NCBI GenBank assembly: GCA_018691345.1
Contig: JABGTJ010000062.1
Span: 1 to 59,518, forward strand
Length of the DNA stretch: 59,518 bases
DNA from: Methanobacteriota archaeon
GTDB taxonomy: Archaea > Thermoplasmatota > Poseidoniia > Poseidoniales > Poseidoniaceae
Direction of reading: 5' to 3'
Shown here: piece by piece, positions 9,539-19,503 of the stretch
How the letters are laid out: every line of letters begins with the position of its first letter
Numbering within the stretch: position 1 is the first letter of the stretch
Made by a program: the position numbers and the translations under genes
Notes under the pieces: generated by a model
What the model was told of the DNA's origin: nothing
Databases searched by the model: none
What the model saw: the letters and a program-made list of their open reading frames with translations, nothing else

Positions 9539-10399
9539 ATGCTCGGGCAAGTAGGAGACAAGTGGATTGGTAGATTACAACAACATGTAGCAAAAGACCT
9601 TCGGACCAATGGATGGTCACAGACCGAGATTGCTGAAGTTCTCGGTTCAACTCAAAGTACGATTTCACGGCAAATGCAAAAACCACCGATTCGACTCAAT
9701 GCAAGTGCAGATGAAGCAACGATTGATGGATGGGGCAACGAATTATCACAAGCGCTGTCAACTCTTGGCCCAGGGTGTAATGTTCTTCGACAACGCCTCA
9801 TCGTCGAATTCCAACTCAACGGCAACAATACACTCCGGTTTGATAAAACACTCACGGGATTGGATTTGGATGCAGGCCAGGAACAGCGTGCACTTTTGCG
9901 TCGGCTTGAATGGGCAGCTGGAAGACTTGATTCACGTCGAATTGAGCAAGCGATTCCTGCGGTCGGACTCAATATTGCATCATGCAACACGGGTGCAACT
10001 TCAACCGATGATGTTGCAGCATTCCCCGGGCGCATAACCATGGTAGGAGGCGTACTTCGCCACCATGAAACTCCGAGTTTTGGAGCGTCAACACATTTGG
10101 CTAATCTCTTGATTGGCATTCACCACATCGAGCCAAGCAAGACATCCGTACTCAACATCCGCCCACCAACACAGAACAACGAAGTAGATACTGCAGCAGT
10201 TCGAAAGGCTTGTGAGCAACTGGGGTATTCATTCGCCTTGGCACCGAAAGCAAAAATCGAAGCGGGAACAACACGGTTTGATGTTTTACTTGATGAAGGA
10301 GATTTTGGATGGGAACCTACGCTGTACATCGTCGCACACAACCCGTTAGAATTGGTTGACCGAACCCACCAATTAACCGCAATTCTCAAGCAGGTGTAA
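9539..10399 (+). CDS. HTH + ThiN domain protein, ThiR-like thiamine regulator
   Basis: HTH RTNGWSQTEIAEVLGSTQSTISRQM; ThiN-like IPAVGLNIASCNTGATSTDDVAAFPGRITMVGG...SFGASTHLANLLIGI...NIRP...DVLLDEGDFGWEPTLYIVAHNPLELVDRTHQL. Confidence 0.85.
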   Translation: MLGQVGDKWIGRLQQHVAKDLRTNGWSQTEIAEVLGSTQSTISRQMQKPPIRLNASADEATIDGWGNELSQALSTLGPGCNVLRQRLIVEFQLNGNNTLRFDKTLTGLDLDAGQEQRALLRRLEWAAGRLDSRRIEQAIPAVGLNIASCNTGATSTDDVAAFPGRITMVGGVLRHHETPSFGASTHLANLLIGIHHIEPSKTSVLNIRPPTQNNEVDTAAVRKACEQLGYSFALAPKAKIEAGTTRFDVLLDEGDFGWEPTLYIVAHNPLELVDRTHQLTAILKQV

Positions 10400-10401
10400 C
10401 T

Positions 10402-11535
10402 ATGAAAGCAATAGCATTCACGCTCACTCTGATGCTGTTCAGTTCTCTGAGCGGTTGCCTGAGTCCAGAACAATTAGCTGCACTCGAGGACGAAAACGCT
10501 TGCGACGCAAACGTTCAGGTACGAGACTCTGATGGAACATTGAAAATACTCACATACGACATATTCCAAGGGTATTCAAATGAACTTATTGAACAGTTCA
10601 TCAACCAAACTGGAATCCAGGTGGAAGTCATTCGAACGGATGATGCAGGTGGAATTCTTGATCAAATGATGCTGACGCAAATGGCGCCGCAAGCAGACCT
10701 CATGCTAGGTCTCGACAACACCTACCTCCCTACTGCTCTCAAAAATTGCTTGCTGATTGAATCAGGCCACCATCCCGAAAACTTGACTCAATCCTCTAAG
10801 GACTTCTACGATGGCGCTATGGCGTTGCCCTTCGATGAAGGGGATGTCTGCCTCAATTACGATGAAGATGCATTGATGGATTCAAACATGAGCGTCCCAA
10901 CAAGCCTCTGGGACCTAACTGAACCTGAATGGAACGGCAAACTAGCTCTTCCTTCGCCAATTACTTCATCACCAGGCAGAGCTTTTTTAGTTGCGACGTA
11001 CGACTATTTCAGCGATGAATCAAATGCTGAACGAGGTAACATGTCTTCATGGTGGAAGGCCATCGCAGACAACGGAGCAATCTTCACATCCGGTTGGACT
11101 GAATCGTATACGACTTACTACACAGGAGGTTACGGAGAATACACTGAAGGTTACATTGGAGGTGCATACATGACGGTCTCTTACTGCCACTCACCTGGAG
11201 TTGAGGCCTATTTTGCTGAGAACTACACGCACTCAACTTCCCTTGTGCTACCAAAATCCACGTTTCACCAAGTCGAGTACACTGGGATCATACACGGTGC
11301 TGCAGAAGTAGATGCTGCTCGACTGTTTATGGAATATATTACTTCACCCGATGTGAATGTCAACATGCCAGAATACAATTCCATGTATTCAGTCATCGAA
11401 GGAAACGAACTGCCAGAGACGAACGGTTACCGCTACCATTCAGATGTTGTGAACTCAACATCGACCATCACCAACGAAATCATCGAACAATACATGGATG
11501 AGTGGCTCATTGAATGGCAAGAAGCCACTCAGTAA
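10402..11535 (+). CDS. thiB: thiamine-type ABC transporter substrate-binding lipoprotein
   Basis: signal peptide with lipobox LSSLSGC; periplasmic-binding fold typical of ThiB/iron-type SBPs (LKILTYDIFQGYSNELIEQFINQTGIQVEVIRTDDAGGILDQM). Confidence 0.8.
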   Translation: MKAIAFTLTLMLFSSLSGCLSPEQLAALEDENACDANVQVRDSDGTLKILTYDIFQGYSNELIEQFINQTGIQVEVIRTDDAGGILDQMMLTQMAPQADLMLGLDNTYLPTALKNCLLIESGHHPENLTQSSKDFYDGAMALPFDEGDVCLNYDEDALMDSNMSVPTSLWDLTEPEWNGKLALPSPITSSPGRAFLVATYDYFSDESNAERGNMSSWWKAIADNGAIFTSGWTESYTTYYTGGYGEYTEGYIGGAYMTVSYCHSPGVEAYFAENYTHSTSLVLPKSTFHQVEYTGIIHGAAEVDAARLFMEYITSPDVNVNMPEYNSMYSVIEGNELPETNGYRYHSDVVNSTSTITNEIIEQYMDEWLIEWQEATQ

Positions 11536-13310
11536 CTGAGGTCGCCAATGTGCTCTCAAAGACTTCGGTAATCGTAAGCGAAAGAAGTCTTCGTTCACTC
11601 GCAGTTGTCGTGTTTATCCTCGGTGTTTCGATGCCATTCATCTATGCAATACATCGTTTAAATCAGGTCACCCAATGGACTGCTTGGGAAGCAGTACTTC
11701 GTTTCAACACAGCAAATGGAGCTGCTGAGGCCCTTCGATTCACGTTTATTGAAGCACTCGCATCTGCAGCTCTCACCATTCTACTTGGCTTGCCAGTCGC
11801 ATGGAGTTTGAGTCGATACAAATGGAACAGAGTACGAATCATCCGTGCTTTTCTCGCCGTTCCTTTCGTGACGCCTGCCATTGTTGCCGCAATGGGGTTT
11901 TTGAGTTTGATACGTGATGGAGGATTACTCTCTCGGGTTGGCATTGACCTCCGGCTTGAAACTGGCATCATAGGGTACATTGCTGAACAATCAGGTTGGG
12001 ACCATCCAGGCCACTTTTTAGCACTCATACTCGCTCATGCGTGGTTCAATTTATCGCTCATGATTCGATTCATCGAACCTACACTCTCCACTCTCGACCC
12101 TGCCTGGGAAGAACAACTGACTGTACTCCCATCGGGGAAGAAAAAATGGGTGCGTATCCGGACACTTTGGATTCCGATTTTGGGACCTGCTGTCATGTGT
12201 GCTGGAGCCTTAAGTTTCCTCTTTTCTTTCACTTCATTTGCACTGGTGAAATGGCTTGCCCCAAACAATCACACACTTGAATCACTCATGGCAGAGGCCG
12301 GTTCATCGGCAGGAATTGTGAATTATCGGGTTGATTCAAGTGAATTGATTTATTCGGTTGCTTTGATACAATTTTTCATCCTCCTGCTCACCTTACTTCT
12401 CACTGCTTCATTTCAGAAGCGGTATACTCGCCGCCTCTCCGTACTCAGCGAACAAGGGGTTCGAAACCACCATGGCCGTCCAACAGTTCAGGCTAAAATT
12501 ACCCTCCTGCTTGCACTCGTATTTACTGCATTACCGTTTCTTTCAACCATTTTCTCGTCGTTTCAAATCAGAAAAGTGGTCGATGGTAATGTTCAATCAG
12601 ACTGGTCACTCGAAGGCTGGAGGAATGCATGGACTGGAAATTTGTCGACAATGGGTGCAAATGAAGCCATGCTAAATTCAGTCAGTTATGCCATCGCTAC
12701 GCTCTTTATTGCCTTACCGCTCGGCTGGGTTTTGGCCTCGACCATTCACAAACTTGATTCGGCTGGATGGAAAAACTCAGCACGCAGTTTAGATCTCTTT
12801 TGCATGTTGCCACTCGCCATTTCAGCGCTGATGGTAGGACTTGGAGTGCTGCTTGGTGGACTACGATGGTATCCTCAGATGTTCAGTTGGTTTTTCTTGC
12901 CCGTTTATCCACATGTGCTTCTGACTGTTCCTTTCGTCGTACGCATCATGCTACCGGCATACGGCTCATTGGACCCGAGGTACACAGAACAATGCCGGTT
13001 GTTGAACCTCACTCCAATTCAAACATGGTATCACGGGACTTTGATGTTCCTTCGTGGACCTGCAGTCGTAGCAGGCTCTCTGACCCTTGCCTTTTCACTT
13101 GGTGAATTTGGTGCTTCATGGCTACTGGTTCGATCGGGCTCCTGGGACACATTGTCCATTGTCGTCGACCAACTGATGGGCAGACCGATGTTCGACCCTA
13201 GCGTTTACCCGACAGCAATGGCAGCCTCAACGATGTTGATGTGCCTCACCTTTGGATTGTTTCTCCTCGCTGAACGGTTTCGCGAGTCGAGCGATAGGAG
13301 TGGATTTTAA
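11514..13310 (+). CDS. thiP: ABC transporter permease, two fused repeats (ThiP-like)
   Basis: 598 aa with two permease halves (LGLPVAWSLSRYKWN; FALPLGWVLAST), EFGASWLLVRSGSWDTLSIVV; start may instead be GTG 11548. Confidence 0.8.
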   Translation: MARSHSVTEVANVLSKTSVIVSERSLRSLAVVVFILGVSMPFIYAIHRLNQVTQWTAWEAVLRFNTANGAAEALRFTFIEALASAALTILLGLPVAWSLSRYKWNRVRIIRAFLAVPFVTPAIVAAMGFLSLIRDGGLLSRVGIDLRLETGIIGYIAEQSGWDHPGHFLALILAHAWFNLSLMIRFIEPTLSTLDPAWEEQLTVLPSGKKKWVRIRTLWIPILGPAVMCAGALSFLFSFTSFALVKWLAPNNHTLESLMAEAGSSAGIVNYRVDSSELIYSVALIQFFILLLTLLLTASFQKRYTRRLSVLSEQGVRNHHGRPTVQAKITLLLALVFTALPFLSTIFSSFQIRKVVDGNVQSDWSLEGWRNAWTGNLSTMGANEAMLNSVSYAIATLFIALPLGWVLASTIHKLDSAGWKNSARSLDLFCMLPLAISALMVGLGVLLGGLRWYPQMFSWFFLPVYPHVLLTVPFVVRIMLPAYGSLDPRYTEQCRLLNLTPIQTWYHGTLMFLRGPAVVAGSLTLAFSLGEFGASWLLVRSGSWDTLSIVVDQLMGRPMFDPSVYPTAMAASTMLMCLTFGLFLLAERFRESSDRSGF

Positions 13311-13942
13311 TGAAAAAGAACAGCATGCTTCACGTGAACGATTTATCTAAGAATTTTGGAACGACTCAAGTATTCAAAGGGCTCAACTTTGAAGTCCTCG
13401 ATGGAGAAATCGTTGCATTGCTCGGGCCCAGCGGCTGTGGCAAATCAACTCTACTACGGATGATTGCTGGATTAGAATCTGTCGAAATCGGTCAAATCTT
13501 GCAACCTGATGATGTGAGTAAAACCATCGGCTATGTGTTTCAAAAACCGATTCTCTACCCCCACCTTGATGTTGAAGGAAATGTGGCATTGGGTCTTGGC
13601 CGAAAAGTGTCTCGTAAAGAACGCCAACGTATCATTAACGATGAACTCACCTTGGTCGGGCTCGAAGGTTTCTCCACACGAAAAATTGAGAACCTCTCGG
13701 GCGGAGAAGCACAACGAATCACCGTCGTAAGAGCCTTGCTGGGTCAACCAAAACTGCTGCTCCTCGATGAGCCGTTCTCAGCCCTTGACTTAGGTACTCG
13801 CCGAAAAATAGCCAAGGACACACGAGCGATACTCCGTTCGAAGAATACAGCAGCCATACATGTTACCCATGACCCAGAAGAAGCAGAAATTATTGCAGAC
13901 AGAGTATTGCTGTGGAGTGACATCACGCACACAGACGACTGA
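13310..13942 (+). CDS. thiQ: ABC transporter ATP-binding protein (ThiQ-like)
   Basis: Walker A GPSGCGKST, signature LSGGEAQRI, Walker B LLLLDEPFSALD. Confidence 0.85.
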   Translation: MKKNSMLHVNDLSKNFGTTQVFKGLNFEVLDGEIVALLGPSGCGKSTLLRMIAGLESVEIGQILQPDDVSKTIGYVFQKPILYPHLDVEGNVALGLGRKVSRKERQRIINDELTLVGLEGFSTRKIENLSGGEAQRITVVRALLGQPKLLLLDEPFSALDLGTRRKIAKDTRAILRSKNTAAIHVTHDPEEAEIIADRVLLWSDITHTDD

Positions 13943-13984
13943 TGGAGGAATGGGAGCCCGTTCATCCCATGGATAGCATAATAA

Positions 13985-14554
13985 GTGGGCCTGTACCATT
14001 ACTATGTGGTCAACATGGTAGGCACCCCGCTCGATGTGCTCCCTTATGTAAGGGGAATTCAAATGGTACTTTCAGGATATGAAGGGTATACAAAAGGAAA
14101 GAGGCGTGCGGCAGACCTTGCCATACGGGAAGAAATCCAACGTTGCGGTACGCGTGCTCGAAACCATTTACTCAATGTTCATGATAACGCATTCCGTGAA
14201 AAGAAAATAGCCATTGCTAAAGCTGCAAAAGCATGCTGCAACACCATCGACCAGCTCATCGAAGATGTTGATAAATCACCTACTGGTATGTCTCATGCTT
14301 TCTTTTCCGGTCAAAACTCAGTGTCAATCTCAGTTCTCAAAAAACTAATCAAACACGATCACGATGTCATTGAAATGATGACGAAATGCGTGAATATATC
14401 TAACAGTGTTGAACACGCTTTTTCTGCAGGTAAAGAAGAGGATGAAATCAAATCACTCATTCGCCAATGCGAGCAAATGATGACAAGTTCGAGGGGCTAC
14501 TTTAGCGCTCGTGCGACCGTCCTTGATGGACTACGACAAAAGAAGAAGGTGTGA
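13985..14554 (+). CDS. predicted all-helical protein coupled to the downstream SPFH protein
   Basis: 189 aa ORF, 4-nt ATGA overlap with the next gene; start uncertain. Confidence 0.6.
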   Translation: MGLYHYYVVNMVGTPLDVLPYVRGIQMVLSGYEGYTKGKRRAADLAIREEIQRCGTRARNHLLNVHDNAFREKKIAIAKAAKACCNTIDQLIEDVDKSPTGMSHAFFSGQNSVSISVLKKLIKHDHDVIEMMTKCVNISNSVEHAFSAGKEEDEIKSLIRQCEQMMTSSRGYFSARATVLDGLRQKKKV

Positions 14555-15765
14555 ATATGACGAATTTTAAATGGCGAAGTAATCCAAATATTATAGCAAG
14601 ATTGGTCGATGGCAATGACATCAAAACGTGGAAGTCAAGACAAGTTGTCTTGAAGCCAAACGAAGCTTGTGCTTTCATTATCGATGGCCGGATTGGCGAC
14701 ATCGTTTCTGAAAAAATCGTTCGAAACATCGGTGGAGGAATTGGGCGCCATATTGCGGACATGATGGGTGGAACGGCTACTGACCGTCGAATGTTGTTTG
14801 CAATGACCGGGCCTGTTGACCTGGGAATCCCCTTCAATGCAGCCATGAACGATGGTTCCACTGCCACCGGCCTCATGCACCTCAAAGTTCAGTTGCGAAA
14901 GGAGGACATTCCGAAACTCCTCAATGTCTTTGCCAACAATGCACCTGTTCTCGACAGGAATGCTTTGGTTGGACTCATCGCCAACGAAATCGGAACACGG
15001 TGCATCGCACCTGCAATGGCAAACTGCTCAAATGCAGAGGAACTTCGAAGCCCGGAATTCCAAGAGCACCTCGAAATGCACACCGAAGTTGAAATGCGTC
15101 AGACCTTTTCGAATCTCGGATTCACCTTCCTACGAGCGTATATTTCTACGGACAAAACAGACCAAGAGAAACTGGCAAAACTTCGTGCAGACCTCGACAT
15201 GGCGACCCAAACTGAGGGTGCAAATGCAGACGCTTTAATGGAACGAATCGCAATTCGTGAAGCAGCAACACTTCGACGTATCGAATGTGAAGTGAATGTT
15301 GAGCGTGCAAAGAAACACGGTGAAGTCACGATTCAAGCGGAATCTGAGTTACTGGAACTACGAAAGCAGGAAGCAGTTTGGGAAGCAGAATTGGTCAGAG
15401 ATCAAGGCAAGGCTGACCTACGAATGAAAGAATCATCTCACAAGACTGAACAAGCAATGGAGTTGTTTGAACAAGTCCAAGCACGCAAGCGCGATAGAGT
15501 ACAGCAAAGCCAAGTTCACCAAGACCAACGAATGGAAAAGCAAAACGAGATTCAAATGAAAATGATGGAAATGGCTGCTGCCCAGGGTGCACTCACTCCG
15601 GAAGTGATGCAAGAGTTCCTGCGCCAGCAAACCGCACAGAAAGCCATCGACGGAAGCGATACGAACAACGAACCCACCCCGCCATCGACGTCCACATGCA
15701 ATCAATGCCAGGCAGCATTAATGCCGGATTGGAAAGTATGCCCCTATTGCGGTGCTGCACAATAA
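14551..15765 (+). CDS. SPFH/Band 7-like protein with long coiled coil and C-terminal zinc ribbon
   Basis: VVLKPNEACAFIIDGRIGDIVSEK...LMHLKVQLRKEDIPKLL...EVEMRQTFSNLGFTFLRAYI, charged coiled coil, then CNQCQAALMPDWKVCPYCGAAQ. Confidence 0.75.
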   Translation: MNMTNFKWRSNPNIIARLVDGNDIKTWKSRQVVLKPNEACAFIIDGRIGDIVSEKIVRNIGGGIGRHIADMMGGTATDRRMLFAMTGPVDLGIPFNAAMNDGSTATGLMHLKVQLRKEDIPKLLNVFANNAPVLDRNALVGLIANEIGTRCIAPAMANCSNAEELRSPEFQEHLEMHTEVEMRQTFSNLGFTFLRAYISTDKTDQEKLAKLRADLDMATQTEGANADALMERIAIREAATLRRIECEVNVERAKKHGEVTIQAESELLELRKQEAVWEAELVRDQGKADLRMKESSHKTEQAMELFEQVQARKRDRVQQSQVHQDQRMEKQNEIQMKMMEMAAAQGALTPEVMQEFLRQQTAQKAIDGSDTNNEPTPPSTSTCNQCQAALMPDWKVCPYCGAAQ

Positions 15766-15816
15766 CTGCATTTTGGCCTCAAATAGATTTATTTTCGTCA
15801 TCGTACAGCAACTCTC

Positions 15817-16575
15817 ATGCGTCTCACATGGGGCTCCTTACCTTGGAAGGTTTGGAAACCGCACTGGATGAACCGTCACACGCTCGGTGGGCGAAGAATT
15901 ACCTATGCGATTCTCGTAGGTTTGACGTTTTTCGCAGCGCTTCCGTACACAACTGTGAACCGTATTGCGAACCATCGAGACTTGGTGGCTTTTGACCCCA
16001 CAATTCAACTTGATCTCGACATGCCGTTTATTGCATGGATGATTCTCCCCTACCTCACATTGTACTTGTATTATCCCGCTGCTGCATGGCTTGGAAGTGC
16101 AAATGAGACCATGTGGAAGCAGAACCTGGTCTTCCATCAAATGATGCTCATTACCTGTTGGTGGGTTAATTTGGTGTTCATACTCTTACCCGTTGAAATC
16201 GACTTGAGGCACCTTATTGTTGGTATCGAAGGAACGCATTGGGAGCCATGGTACGAGTTTTTGCATGGTGCCGATGAGCCTTGGAATTCCTGGCCTTCGC
16301 TGCATATAGTCCAAAGCACACAAGTCGTGCTCATCCTTCGATATTGGTACCCATCTACAACGACAAAACGAAAAGTCCTCCACAACTCTTTGCTTGTAAT
16401 GTGGGTACTGCTGGTTCTTTCGACCATGGTGATCAAGCAGCATTACATTTGGGATGTAGTGACGGCACTGGTACTCACAGCACTTGGCTGGGTCTACTGG
16501 ATGAAACCGAATCTTGAGCGATTGAAAACTGAGGAAGGGGACAAACAGTTCGACGAACTCATGCTCGCAGATTAA
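15817..16575 (+). CDS. PAP2/Aur1-type integral membrane protein
   Basis: WNSWPSLHIVQSTQVVLILRYW and KQHYIWDVVTAL phosphatase motifs; multi-TM. Confidence 0.7.
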   Translation: MRLTWGSLPWKVWKPHWMNRHTLGGRRITYAILVGLTFFAALPYTTVNRIANHRDLVAFDPTIQLDLDMPFIAWMILPYLTLYLYYPAAAWLGSANETMWKQNLVFHQMMLITCWWVNLVFILLPVEIDLRHLIVGIEGTHWEPWYEFLHGADEPWNSWPSLHIVQSTQVVLILRYWYPSTTTKRKVLHNSLLVMWVLLVLSTMVIKQHYIWDVVTALVLTALGWVYWMKPNLERLKTEEGDKQFDELMLAD

Positions 16576-18155
16576 CCAAAGACGAGAGTTACCAAAGGAG
16601 AATTTGTCAGGTACAAGGTGAGGCTGATCCCTGCCATAATCATCATCCAAGAGCCGACCATTTTGATCATACCCGTAGAGCGGCGTAGGAAATTAATCAT
16701 CACTTGGCGCCCCATGCCGACCGTGACGGTGACAAAAATCATGAGCACCAACAAGCCCAGCATTAAGCCGCCAATTCCAACGCCAATTGCCGAGCGACCA
16801 AGGGTGCTCAAATAGAGGACAAAGGGCAGAACTGCTGCTGCTGTACAATCGATGGATGCCGCAGCATATCCAAAACCATAGAGATACATGTTTCTTCGTG
16901 GCGTGAAAGTTTCGTCAGCTTCAGTGGTGCTGTATTTGCGTACGAAACTGTCAACAAAGCCCATCAACTTTGACGTGATTCCAATCAACATCATGCAGCC
17001 CAATACGACCAAAAGTACAGCAATGAAGATCGCAATATAATGAATCAAACCAGAGGCGGCAAAGGCTTCACCCATCACAATGGCAAGAATTCCAATGATG
17101 CCAAAGAAAGTCCACATGCCCACACCAGACAGCAAACCGATGACCCATGAAGACGGCATTTTTGTTTTCAACTTCCCCTCGGCAATCAGTTCATCCTCTC
17201 GCGCTCCCAATGAAAGGTAATAGGAAATGAAGCCTGGCAAAACCGGGAAAGCACAAGGTGAGAAGTACACGAGAATAGAGAGTACCATACCGAGCACGAA
17301 AACAGCGACATAGGATGTACCAGGTTCTTCCCAAGCAATGCGTGAATCCATGGTGTCTTCAACGGTTCCTGTGAGCGCCTTGTCGAGGACCCCGTCGAAT
17401 TTCGACCATTTGTCTTTGGGGGTGCCTGTGGCTTCTTTTGCAATAATGTAGCCCTCAGAATCAAGTATCATTACAATTGGAATTTGACCGGTTCCACCCG
17501 TGGTGAAAAGGCGGACCGGGTCTGTCGTTGAATTGTTTGTGATCTGTGCGGCATTCGTACTTCCCAAACCTGTTGGGTAGGCCGGAACATGGTAGGCTCC
17601 TGAGGTTTCGTTGAGGTACTCGAGTGATTCCTCGTACCAAGCACCGTAGCCAAAGATTGTGAGGTTTTTTCCGGAGGCGTTGGCCTTTTCCATCCAAGCA
17701 TCCATGTTCTCCTCAATGTGCTCTTGTACCTTGTGACAGTTGCTGCAGTCGTGAGCCATGAAGTCAAGAATAATGATGTCGCCTCGGTAGTCGCTCAGAT
17801 TAATCCAGCCGGTCTCGTTGGATACAATCGATTCAATACCGGTTCGATTCAGTGATTCAAAAACGATATTTGGGATTGGAACAGGCTCAGCATCCGATTC
17901 AAAAATCTCATCCATGCTGTCAAACATCGATAATGCTGCGAAGGAAATGGTCACAAACATCAACGCAGCAATCACAAAAGCCTTCCAAGTTTCTTTTTGC
18001 TTGAACACGCCAAAATCTGCTTGTTTGAGCGTATCGACAACAGCACCAGGGACACCAAAAATGTACTCTTTCGTCACGGAGAGAGCGCCCATGATACGCT
18101 TGATGCGAAATTGCTTATTCAAGGTAGCGGGGCTATTCCCATGAATGAAGGACAC
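16572..18155 (-). CDS. thioredoxin-like domain fused to DsbD/CcdA-type transmembrane domain
   Basis: DFMAHDCSNCHKVQEHIEENM (CxxC) followed by YFSPCAFPVLPGFISYYLSLGA and AAASIDCTAAAVLPFVLYLS; start may be ATG 18092. Confidence 0.8.
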   Translation of the reverse strand: MSFIHGNSPATLNKQFRIKRIMGALSVTKEYIFGVPGAVVDTLKQADFGVFKQKETWKAFVIAALMFVTISFAALSMFDSMDEIFESDAEPVPIPNIVFESLNRTGIESIVSNETGWINLSDYRGDIIILDFMAHDCSNCHKVQEHIEENMDAWMEKANASGKNLTIFGYGAWYEESLEYLNETSGAYHVPAYPTGLGSTNAAQITNNSTTDPVRLFTTGGTGQIPIVMILDSEGYIIAKEATGTPKDKWSKFDGVLDKALTGTVEDTMDSRIAWEEPGTSYVAVFVLGMVLSILVYFSPCAFPVLPGFISYYLSLGAREDELIAEGKLKTKMPSSWVIGLLSGVGMWTFFGIIGILAIVMGEAFAASGLIHYIAIFIAVLLVVLGCMMLIGITSKLMGFVDSFVRKYSTTEADETFTPRRNMYLYGFGYAAASIDCTAAAVLPFVLYLSTLGRSAIGVGIGGLMLGLLVLMIFVTVTVGMGRQVMINFLRRSTGMIKMVGSWMMIMAGISLTLYLTNSPLVTLVFG

Positions 18156-18240
18156 AGCACATCCAAAACAGGAAATTGAGCCAAAATCAAATCCTGTACA
18201 AGGCTCAGTGGGATGTAAACCCCTATTAATTCACTAGAGT

Positions 18241-18312
18241 GGGCTCGGAGAGAATCGAACTCTCGATCTTCGCCATGTGAAGGCGACATCATAACCCCTA
18301 GACCACGAGCCC
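18241..18312 (-). tRNA. tRNA-Val(CAC)
   Basis: reverse complement GGGCTCGTGGTCTAGGGGTTATGATGTCGCCTTCACATGGCGAAGATCGAGAGTTCGATTCTCTCCGAGCCC folds as cloverleaf; anticodon loop TTCACAT. Confidence 0.93.
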
Positions 18313-18363
18313 TAAGATGTTTGGACGTAAGGACTCGTCGCTATAAGTCTCCCGTTGGCAGTA

Positions 18364-19458
18364 TCAGCGGTGAGCGTTCAAATGCACCATGCCAACTTCT
18401 AAGCGGTCGTGAGTGGGATGAACTTCAATGAGGTGAACGGGAACGGATACAGCATCTGCCAATTCTTCAGCTAAGGAGAGGGGGAGTTCTATTCGCTGAT
18501 GTTGCGCATCGTAGCGAATCCATCCTTCAGCAATGCCGAGTTCATGACGCAACTCCTCTACATCATCATTGGCGTCTTCAAGCGAAGTCGGAATAGCACC
18601 GAACATAATCGTGTCGTCATCGCTCAAGACTTCATATGGGCGAAGGTTTGCTTGACCCCTGCGCTTGAAACGTGCTCGGAGTTGCCCAGCATCTTTGTAA
18701 CGGGCAGAACAAAACTTGAGATGGAAGTCAAGGTGTTTTGCTGCTTCCTTCAAGCGTAAGGCAAGGTCTGCAGAACCCTCAGCAGCAGCAGTTATTCCAC
18801 CGCTGAGATTGAAACCGCGCACATCCATGTTTTCCTGATTTCCGACCGTAATTTCCAATTCATTGAGATTGAGGAACTGGACCGGTGATGAATCAAGTGC
18901 CTCGAGCAAAGAAAACAATTGTTCTTCTTTGTCAGGTTCACATGGCAATTCGATGCCGACATAGATACCAGCGTCAGCACAAGCCTGTATCGTCGGGAGA
19001 TACTTGGTAAGCGTTCCATCGAGAAGGTGAAAGCGTATTTCATCCAGGCCGGCTGCACCAAAGTCTGCTGCTCGTTCGACTTGAAATGGAATCGAAGTGT
19101 AAAGGTGAATATGGTGCTCTGGACCAAAAGCAGACTTCAGTTGTCGAACGGCTTCCAAAGATTTCTCCATATCCAGCATCGGGTCTCCACCGGTGATTCC
19201 GGTTCCTGTTGCCCGCATGGCATGACCCTCTTCGATGACTTCATCCCATGTTGAACATCGTCGTTCGTTAGCAAACATGTCCGGTGATTCTCTGCGGTTG
19301 TCAGAGAGTGGACAATAATCGCATCCCCAATGACACTTCCCAGTAACAAACAAAACCAGTTTACTTCCCATTTGGCATTGGACACAGCCTTCGGCCTCAC
19401 CGTCTTCTGCTGGTAAGATTTCGGTTGCCATTGGCAAAGAGACGGTCATTGAACTCAA
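18364..19458 (-). CDS. radical SAM protein (COG2108-like)
   Basis: CHWGCDYC (CxxxCxxC) and GITGGDPML; two further Cys before it (EGCVQCQMG). Confidence 0.85.
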   Translation of the reverse strand: MSSMTVSLPMATEILPAEDGEAEGCVQCQMGSKLVLFVTGKCHWGCDYCPLSDNRRESPDMFANERRCSTWDEVIEEGHAMRATGTGITGGDPMLDMEKSLEAVRQLKSAFGPEHHIHLYTSIPFQVERAADFGAAGLDEIRFHLLDGTLTKYLPTIQACADAGIYVGIELPCEPDKEEQLFSLLEALDSSPVQFLNLNELEITVGNQENMDVRGFNLSGGITAAAEGSADLALRLKEAAKHLDFHLKFCSARYKDAGQLRARFKRRGQANLRPYEVLSDDDTIMFGAIPTSLEDANDDVEELRHELGIAEGWIRYDAQHQRIELPLSLAEELADAVSVPVHLIEVHPTHDRLEVGMVHLNAHR

Positions 19459-19503
19459 ACCTCCGAGAGCCCCGATGGTTTCAAACTCTCGCTTGAGCGA
19501 ACA

